This document shows, piece after piece, positions 58,397 to 64,000 of a stretch of 64,000 nucleotides of DNA. The position numbers were made by a program, and so were the translations under genes. Position 1 is the stretch's first letter. The number at the start of each line of letters is the position of its first letter. The stretch spans positions 1,847,222-1,911,221 of the forward strand of contig NZ_LMGA01000001.1 of the NCBI RefSeq assembly GCF_001427025.1, read 5' to 3'. Source of the DNA: Mesorhizobium sp. Root554 (GTDB lineage: Bacteria; Pseudomonadota; Alphaproteobacteria; Rhizobiales; Rhizobiaceae). Below the pieces are notes generated by a model. It saw only the letters and a list, made by a program, of their open reading frames with translations. It made no database searches and was not told the DNA's origin.

Positions 58397-58930
58397 TCAG
58401 CTCCGCATGAAGCGGTCGATCTGTTCGGAAAGCATGCCATATTCGCGCGAGCTCTTGCCCGCCCGTTTCTCGATCTGGTCAAGCTGCTCGCGCGCCGCCG
58501 CGAGATTGCCGAGCTGCAGGTGGGCTTCGCCCATATATTCGCGCACCAGCGTGTAGCCCGGATCGTTCCTCAGCGCTTCCTCGTAGTATCCCAGACCGAC
58601 GACGACGCGGCCGGACTTGCGGTGCGAGTAGCCGAGATAGTTGAGGATGCGCGGATCCGTCTTGTCGGCGGCAAGGCTGAGCACGGCAATTGCTTCATCG
58701 TAGCGTCCGGCCATCGCGAGCGCCCGGCCCTGCTCGTAGATATTGTCGTCCTTCAGCATTCCTTGCTTGGGCGCCACGCACTTCTTCTGGGCATCGTCAT
58801 AGACTTCGCCCTTGGCACAGCTGGGCGTGCTGGCGCCGCTGCCGCCGTCACCAGCCGCATAGGCAGGTAGTGCGAGCATCGGCAGAGCGACCAACGCTGA
58901 CATCAAATGAACCGGGAATCCTTTGTGCAT
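58397..58930 (-). CDS. Exported tetratricopeptide-repeat protein
   Basis: The 177-aa precursor has a signal peptide (about residues 1-26, AYA/AG) and a short Cys-containing segment (SCAKGEVYDDAQKKCVAP) followed by about three TPR units (NIYEQGRALAMAGRYDEAIAVL, ILNYLGYSHRKSGRVVVGLGYYEEAL, TLVREYMGEAHLQLGNLAAAREQL). It is probably a periplasmic scaffold. GAGGAG seven bases before the ATG at 58930 supports the start. No partner is evident. Confidence 0.87.
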   Translation of the reverse strand: MHKGFPVHLMSALVALPMLALPAYAAGDGGSGASTPSCAKGEVYDDAQKKCVAPKQGMLKDDNIYEQGRALAMAGRYDEAIAVLSLAADKTDPRILNYLGYSHRKSGRVVVGLGYYEEALRNDPGYTLVREYMGEAHLQLGNLAAAREQLDQIEKRAGKSSREYGMLSEQIDRFMRS

Positions 58931-59004
58931 CGAAATTCTCCTCCGCAAGACGATAAGAGACTAACGCTGCCGGAGGCAAAATTCATCCTGGAAAAATCAA
59001 AGAC

Positions 59005-59358
59005 CTAACCGCGGAAGATAAGCGCTGCCCCACCGGCGATCAGCGCGAAGCCGAGTACATGATTCAAAGTGAGAGCTTCCTTCAGGTAAAACACTGAGAA
59101 CACAGCAAAAACCGACAGGGTAATGACCTCCTGCATGGTCTTCAGTTCCGCTGCCGAGTAGACTTGGCTGCCGATGCGGTTGGCCGGCACCGCCAGCCAG
59201 TACTCGAAAAACGCGATCATCCAGCTGGCCATCACGGCCAGCCAGATCGGCGACGCCTTGAATTTCAGGTGGCCGTACCACGCGAACGTCATGAATACGT
59301 TGGAGGCAATCAGCATCAGGATTGGCAGTATCCTGGGCGAGGATAAAATCGTCATCAT
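59005..59358 (-). CDS. DUF486/DMT-family small membrane protein
   Basis: The 117-aa protein has four hydrophobic segments and the DUF486 pattern: ILMLIASNVFMTFAWYGHLKF, WMIAFFEYWLAVPANRIG, LKTMQEVITLSVFAVFS and LNHVLGFALIAGGAALIF. It belongs to the drug/metabolite transporter superfamily as a half-size form; function unknown. The ribosome binding site is weak at both ATG codons at the start, so the exact start may shift by one codon. Confidence 0.88.
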   Translation of the reverse strand: MMTILSSPRILPILMLIASNVFMTFAWYGHLKFKASPIWLAVMASWMIAFFEYWLAVPANRIGSQVYSAAELKTMQEVITLSVFAVFSVFYLKEALTLNHVLGFALIAGGAALIFRG

Positions 59359-59491
59359 TGGGGGAACCGATCGAAGGAGGGAGACACCATTTCATGCCAG
59401 CTTTCTCGTCTGTCAATCGTCGGCGCGGCGCATGGCGTGACAGCCACACCAAATCCGTTATCATCCGCAGGCGCCAACGGAGGGATCGCCG

Positions 59492-59917
59492 GTGAAGCGG
59501 CATGAGGACAGGGAATGGGAGCTTTCGATCGGCCCCGACACCGTGCGCCTGTTCATCGAAAAGGCCAAGACACTCACCGCCGCAATCAACGAGGACTATG
59601 CCGACGGCGCCGAGCACGAGGTCGAGTTCGACGGCGACCGCAAGGACACGCATCACCATGACGGTCTGGCCGAAGAAGAAAGCGAAAACCTCACCGAGGT
59701 GGAACTGCGCGAGCTGATCGCCGACCTCAATGTCGATGAGGCATCCGATCTCATCGCCCTGGCCTGGATCGGGCGCGGCGACTACGAGGCATCCGAATGG
59801 ACCGACGCCGTGACAGCGGCGCGGGAACGCACCGGCAAGCGTACCGCGAAATATCTTCTCGGCATGCCGATGCTGGCCGACTGGCTGGAGGACGGACTGG
59901 AAGCCATCGGCGCCTGA
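59492..59917 (+). CDS. DUF3775-domain protein
   Basis: The 141-aa acidic, soluble protein matches DUF3775: LSIGPDTVRLFIEKAKTLTAAI near the start, ELRELIADLNVDEASDLIALAWIGRGDYEASEW and TAKYLLGMPMLADWLEDGLEAI at the end. No function is known for this alphaproteobacterial family. The start is GTG at 59492 with GGAGG about eight bases upstream. Confidence 0.88.
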   Translation: MKRHEDREWELSIGPDTVRLFIEKAKTLTAAINEDYADGAEHEVEFDGDRKDTHHHDGLAEEESENLTEVELRELIADLNVDEASDLIALAWIGRGDYEASEWTDAVTAARERTGKRTAKYLLGMPMLADWLEDGLEAIGA

Positions 59918-60026
59918 CGCCATTGCAACCAGCGCGTCAGTGGCGCGTGACAACGGCGTAACGCATTGTGAAGCGCCCCGTTTCGCCTCGAGGCAACCTC
60001 CCCTGCCTTGTTGCCGTTATCGCACC

Positions 60027-60983
60027 ATGAGGGCAGGCAGATTTTCTCGTCTTGTTGGATTGGCATCGGTGGCGGCCTTGCTGGCCGCAGGACCGCTCCT
60101 TGCGAAATCCCCTGAAGCCAGACCCGAATTGCCGCGAACCGCGCCGCTTCCCGAATTGCAACGGGAGGCCGAGCCCGTCGCACCCGCCAAGCCGCCCGTG
60201 CCTGAAATGCGGCCCGCAGATGCGCCGAAACCGGCCGAGGCGAAAGATGCCGGCAAATCGGAAAACTCCGAACCGCAGCCGCCGCCCATTGCGCCCAAAC
60301 CGCCTGCAAAGCCTGCGGATGCTGGGGCGGCGGAAAAGCCGGCAACCGGTCGGCAGACCGGGAACCCTGAAGACACGGAAAAGAAGCCACCGAAGCGGCC
60401 GCTCGATCCGCGCGTCAACGTCGTCCCGCAGGACAAGTTGCCGGCCGAAGAAATCGCTTGCCGCCAGCGCTTGCAGGCGATGGGAGCTGAATTCGAGAAC
60501 CGCAAGGCCGAGCATGACGCGGATATCGGCTGTTCCATTCCATATCCGCTCATGATGAAAAAACTGACCAGGACCATAGACCTCGCTCCCGAAGCCGAAT
60601 TGAATTGCGGCATGGCCGAAGCCGCGGCGAAATTCATGACTGATGTGGCGTCGCCGGCTGCGAAGGCCGAATTGGGATCGGAGATCAAATCGATCAACCA
60701 GGCATCGGCCTATGTCTGCCGTCCGCGCCATAATGGCCAGAAGATTTCGGAGCACGCCTTCGGCAATGCGCTGGACATCGCCCGTTTCACATTAGCCGAT
60801 GGAACCGAGGTCGATGTGAAGCCCGCCCCGCCGGAGAAGCAGGAGAAATTTCTGCAGGCCGTTCGCAAGGCCGCATGCGGCCCGTTCAAGACGGTGCTGG
60901 GACCGGGCAGCGACCCGGATCACGCCCTGCATCTCCACTTCGACCTCGAACCGCGACGCAACGGCGGCACCTTCTGCCAATGA
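60027..60983 (+). CDS. Extensin-like C-terminal-domain protein, first of tandem pair
   Basis: The 318-aa precursor has a signal peptide (about residues 1-26), a long Pro/Ala/Lys/Glu-rich linker to about residue 140, and the extensin-like C-terminal domain: ACRQRLQAMGAEF, CSIPYPLMMK, CRPRHNGQKISEHAFGNALDIARF (His and Asp ligands) and DHALHLHFDLEPR. The SEHxxGxALD and LHxHFD pattern resembles D-Ala-D-Ala metallopeptidases, so a periplasmic peptidoglycan role is plausible. It is followed by a paralogue in the same direction. Confidence 0.87.
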   Translation: MRAGRFSRLVGLASVAALLAAGPLLAKSPEARPELPRTAPLPELQREAEPVAPAKPPVPEMRPADAPKPAEAKDAGKSENSEPQPPPIAPKPPAKPADAGAAEKPATGRQTGNPEDTEKKPPKRPLDPRVNVVPQDKLPAEEIACRQRLQAMGAEFENRKAEHDADIGCSIPYPLMMKKLTRTIDLAPEAELNCGMAEAAAKFMTDVASPAAKAELGSEIKSINQASAYVCRPRHNGQKISEHAFGNALDIARFTLADGTEVDVKPAPPEKQEKFLQAVRKAACGPFKTVLGPGSDPDHALHLHFDLEPRRNGGTFCQ

Positions 60984-61109
60984 TTCCCTGCCCATACCAA
61001 AGCGCGGGAAGCCGTGCCTCAATTTGGCCGCAGCTGTAAACGACGGCGCTGATTTTTCCTTTACTGTTAGGCACTAAACTCTGTTTCTTCGAGGGACAGG
61101 GATAGTCCG

Positions 61110-61931
61110 ATGGCAACCAGCCTTCGCACCGCAAATGCCGCCAGGCCGCGCCGGCGGCAGTCCAGTCTTGCAGCCATCCAGGTTGGCGGCCTGCTTTCCC
61201 TTGCCGCATTATCGGCCTGCAACACCGGCGACGTGTTCGCGCTGCAGCCGGCAGTCGATGTCGGCACGCAGACTGCCGCGGTGCCCGCCTATAGCGGCAT
61301 GCAGAAGCTGGTTCCTTCCGATCCTTATCTGACCACGGCGGCCTATCCCCGCATGGATGAGCCGATGTCCTCGCCGGCCGAACAGATGCCGGCGGAAGAG
61401 ATCGAATGCAGGCAGGAACTGCGCCGTCTCGGCGTTTCCTATACCGACCTCGCGCCCATAGGCGAAGGCGGCCAGTGCGGCATCACCTATCCGGTCAAGG
61501 TCAGTTCTATCGGCAGCATCGCCATGAAGCCGGCCGCCACGCTCACCTGCAACATGGCCGCGACATTCGCAGGCTGGTCCAAACGCGAACTCGTTCCCGC
61601 CGCCCGCTGGCGCTACATGTCCGGCGTCAAGGCGATCCATCAGGGCTCGAGCTATTCCTGCCGCAAGATCGCCGGTGAAGGGGTGCTCTCCGAGCACGGC
61701 AAGGGCAACGCGCTCGATGTCATGAGCATCGAACTGAACAACGGCAAGGACATCGACGTGCGCAAGCAGGGCCTGTTCTCGTTCCGTGCCCGCGGCTTCC
61801 TCGATACGGTGCGCGCCGACGGCTGCGAGTATTTCACCACGGTTCTCGGGCCCGGCTACAACTACGACCACCGCAATCACTTCCACTTCGATATCAAGAG
61901 CCGCAAGAACGGCTACCGCGCCTGCCGCTAG
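61110..61931 (+). CDS. Extensin-like C-terminal-domain lipoprotein, second of tandem pair
   Basis: The 273-aa precursor has an Arg-rich start, a hydrophobic signal and a lipobox (LSAC, about residues 34-37), so it is probably a lipoprotein. Its extensin-like domain repeats the plan of the previous gene: ECRQELRRLGVSY, CGITYPVKV, SCRKIAGEGVLSEHGKGNALDVMSI and YDHRNHFHFDIKSRKNG. Linker and lengths differ, so the duplication is old. The two differ in anchoring: soluble periplasmic versus lipid-anchored. Confidence 0.87.
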   Translation: MATSLRTANAARPRRRQSSLAAIQVGGLLSLAALSACNTGDVFALQPAVDVGTQTAAVPAYSGMQKLVPSDPYLTTAAYPRMDEPMSSPAEQMPAEEIECRQELRRLGVSYTDLAPIGEGGQCGITYPVKVSSIGSIAMKPAATLTCNMAATFAGWSKRELVPAARWRYMSGVKAIHQGSSYSCRKIAGEGVLSEHGKGNALDVMSIELNNGKDIDVRKQGLFSFRARGFLDTVRADGCEYFTTVLGPGYNYDHRNHFHFDIKSRKNGYRACR

Positions 61932-61981
61932 CGCGACCGCCAAGCGACGGCTAGAATCGCACGGGGTTTTGGCGGTGGCAC

Positions 61982-62686
61982 ATGAGTGAACGAAGCCTTA
62001 CGCGGCGCGCCGGACATTGGTTCGCCCTGTTCTGCGGCGCCTATCTCGGCGTCGCCTATTTCATCGCGCCGGAATTGTGGACGCTGCGCGACCGCGGCGC
62101 TGCCTCCAAGGGCACTATGTTGACGCGCACCCCGCAGGGAATAGCGGGCGATCCCATCAATATCGGGCTTGTCGGCACCGAGAAGGACGTACTCCACGCC
62201 TTCGCCATCGCCAAATGGGACACAGCCGACGCCGTGACGCTCAGGACGGCCATCGAGATCGGTGAAAGCGTCCTTTTCGATCGCCCCTACCCCGACGCCC
62301 CGGTAAGCCGCTTGCTCTTTCAGGGGCGACCGCAGGACCTCGCATTCGAGCAGCCGGTGGGCGACAGCGCCGACAGGCGTCACCATGTGCGGCTGTGGCG
62401 CACGGCCGAAGTCGGCACCGACGGCCGCCTGATGTGGCTGGGTTCCGCCAGCTTCGACATGGGCGTCGGCGTCAGCCACGACACAGGCGCCGTCACCCAC
62501 CACATCGGCCCGGATATCGATGCCGAACGCGGCTATCTCATCAAAAGCCTCTCAGAGGCCGGCATGCTCGAATCATCCATGCAGATAGAGGGTGTGGGTG
62601 CCACCGAAAATGGTCGCAACGGCGGCGGCGATCCCTACTTTACCGACGGCAAGGCGACGGTCGGAATGCTGCGGCCGGCGACCTGA
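61982..62686 (+). CDS. LssY C-terminal-domain protein
   Basis: The 234-aa protein has one N-terminal hydrophobic segment (about residues 12-28) and an LssY C-terminal-type domain: GDPINIGLVGTEKDVLHAFAIAKWDTAD, DAPVSRLLFQGRPQDLAFEQPVGDSADRRHHVRLWR, and WLGSASFDMGVGVSHDTGAVTHHIGPDIDAER. The domain is found fused to PAP2 phosphatases or DedA proteins in Legionella and others, but here it stands alone. Its role is unknown. It lies 50 bp after the second extensin-like gene on the same strand. Confidence 0.85.
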   Translation: MSERSLTRRAGHWFALFCGAYLGVAYFIAPELWTLRDRGAASKGTMLTRTPQGIAGDPINIGLVGTEKDVLHAFAIAKWDTADAVTLRTAIEIGESVLFDRPYPDAPVSRLLFQGRPQDLAFEQPVGDSADRRHHVRLWRTAEVGTDGRLMWLGSASFDMGVGVSHDTGAVTHHIGPDIDAERGYLIKSLSEAGMLESSMQIEGVGATENGRNGGGDPYFTDGKATVGMLRPAT

Positions 62687-62772
62687 CGCGCGGCGGATGC
62701 TGTGGGCAAGTGTGTTTGCAAAGGTGTAAATCGCGCCTTCCGACCTTGCATCCCGGATGCTATTGAACGCCG

Positions 62773-64000
62773 ATGCTTTACATTGAAATAGCCATTGTGG
62801 TCGTGCTCATCTGTGTGAACGGCCTTCTGGCGATGTCCGAACTTGCCATCGTTTCTTCCCGTCCGGCCCGTCTCAAGGGCATGATCGACCGTGGGGTGCG
62901 AGGTGCGGCCAGCGCGTTGATGCTCGGCTCCAACCCTGGCAAGTTCCTGTCTTCGGTGCAGATCGGCATTACGCTCGTCGGCGTGCTTTCCGGTGCTTTC
63001 TCGGGAGCAACGCTGGGCGACCGCCTGGCCACCGCGCTGGCTGCCGCCGGCGTCAGCCAGCGGGTCGCCGACCTTTTGGGCGTCGGCATCGTTGTCGCCG
63101 TCATTACCTATGGCTCGCTTATCATCGGCGAACTGGTTCCCAAGCAGATCGCCCTGCGCGATCCCGAAGGCGTGGCGGTGCGCGTCGCGCCTGCCATGAC
63201 CATTCTCGCCAAGGTGGCGCTGCCGCTTGTCTTCCTGCTCGATATTTCCGGCCGTTTCATCCTGTGGCTGCTCGGCCAGCGTGGCAAAAGCGACGACAAG
63301 GTCACCGACGAGGAGATCAAGATGCTGGTGGCCGAGGCCGAGCATCATGGCACCATCGAATCCGACGAACGGCGCATGATCGCCGGCGTCATGCGGCTGG
63401 GCGACCGCGCCGTGCGCGCCGTGATGACCCCGCGCACCGATGTCGACTGGATCAACCTCCAGGCCGATGACGCCACCATCCGCAAACTGCTGATGGAGAC
63501 CCAGCATTCGCGCCTGCCCGCCGGCGACGGCGTCGACGCCATGATCGGCGTGGTGCAGACGCGCGACGTGCTGGCGGCGCTGCTCGGTGGCCGCACGCTC
63601 GATCCGCGCAAATATGTGCGCAATGCCCCGATCGTCCATGACCAGGCCGATGCGCTCGACGTTCTGGCGCGGCTGAAGGAATCCGATGTCCCGATGGCGC
63701 TGGTCCATGACGAGTACGGTCACTTCGAAGGCGTCGTGACACCAGCGGACATCTTGGAGGCAATAACCGGCGTCTTCCGTTCGGATCTCGATGCCGGCGA
63801 CGAAAACGAAAGCGCCGTGCAGCGCGATGACGGCTCCTGGCTGCTCGCCGGCTATATGCCTGCCGACGAGATGGGCGACGTTCTCGGCATCGTCCTGCCG
63901 GAAAACCGTGACTACGAGACGGTCGCCGGTTACGTGCTGTCGCATCTCGCCCATCTGCCGTCCACCGGCGAGACGGTCGATGCCCAAGGCTGGCGTTTCG
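62773..64000 (+). CDS. CNNM/CBS hemolysin-C-type transporter, 3' partial
   Basis: The frame is open from the ATG at 62773 to the window edge (409 codons). It begins with a DUF21/CNNM membrane domain (FLSSVQIGITLVGVLSGAFSG, IIGELVPKQIALRDPEGVAVRVAP), followed by two CBS motifs (the VMTPRTDVDWINL start and the DVPMALVHDEYGHFEGVVTPADILEAITG segment), and the start of a CorC/HlyC domain at the edge. Family members transport or sense Mg2+/Co2+. No terminating codon is in the window. The neighbouring genes give no further hint. Confidence 0.95.
   Translation, partial: MLYIEIAIVVVLICVNGLLAMSELAIVSSRPARLKGMIDRGVRGAASALMLGSNPGKFLSSVQIGITLVGVLSGAFSGATLGDRLATALAAAGVSQRVADLLGVGIVVAVITYGSLIIGELVPKQIALRDPEGVAVRVAPAMTILAKVALPLVFLLDISGRFILWLLGQRGKSDDKVTDEEIKMLVAEAEHHGTIESDERRMIAGVMRLGDRAVRAVMTPRTDVDWINLQADDATIRKLLMETQHSRLPAGDGVDAMIGVVQTRDVLAALLGGRTLDPRKYVRNAPIVHDQADALDVLARLKESDVPMALVHDEYGHFEGVVTPADILEAITGVFRSDLDAGDENESAVQRDDGSWLLAGYMPADEMGDVLGIVLPENRDYETVAGYVLSHLAHLPSTGETVDAQGWRF

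Overview
The window looks like chromosomal DNA of a high-GC alphaproteobacterium of the Hyphomicrobiales, most like Mesorhizobium or another Phyllobacteriaceae member. The basis is a 673-aa RpoD, a 1162-aa CarB with an extra block in its first ATP-grasp half, the order rpoD-dnaG-yqeY-carA-carB, an lsrB-trxB-lrp-LPS core-greA block of the rhizobial type, and CTTG(AC)-N17-CTATAT-like promoters. These are family and synteny judgements from memory, not searches.

Layout. 1-8.5 kb holds envelope and accessory genes: the C-terminal part of an OmpA-like protein, a UPF0114 membrane protein, an SDR oxidoreductase, a VOC/TetR divergent pair with twin operators, HlyU, PadR with twin operators, YjbQ, a LysE exporter, and a divergent AraC/metallo-beta-lactamase pair. 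8.5-19.6 kb is the housekeeping run rpoD, dnaG, RcnB-like protein, Na/Pi cotransporter, MFS, DUF2061, YqeY, SRPBCC and carA. A 152-bp inverted-repeat element fills the carA/tetA-like gap. 19.7-30.6 kb carries transporters and local regulators: two further MFS pumps with divergent LysR and ArsR regulators, a TadG-like von Willebrand protein, a YpfJ-type metalloprotease, and the mntR/mntH manganese pair. carB follows at 30.8-34.3 kb.

34.3-36.8 kb is a compact accessory cluster: a free-amino-acid-type 2-oxoglutarate/Fe dioxygenase and a methyltransferase in one operon, divergent from a LysE exporter, with a perfect 15-bp palindrome between them. 36.8-49.2 kb holds a lytic transglycosylase lipoprotein, Ogt, a cold-shock protein, two GSTs, two overlapping EAL genes, aspartate aminotransferase, an outer-membrane-like protein, a PaaK-like ligase, a cupin and a divergent EF-G paralogue.

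49.3-58.2 kb is the most informative regulatory and surface block. A small RNA on the minus strand (about 49338-49452) carries an anti-Shine-Dalgarno loop, a 17-bp-spaced promoter and its own terminator; by structure and position next to an LsrB/VtlR-type LysR gene it is assigned to the AbcR (alpha-r15) family. After it come trxB, lrp, an LPS-core glycosyltransferase set, three plus-strand methyltransferases (the first with an AT-rich, foreign-looking 5' end), lpsB and greA. The last 6 kb has a TPR protein, DUF486 and DUF3775 proteins, two tandem extensin-like proteins, an LssY C-terminal-domain protein and the start of a CNNM/CBS transporter that runs off the window.

I saw no rRNA, tRNA, CRISPR array, prophage or intact insertion sequence.
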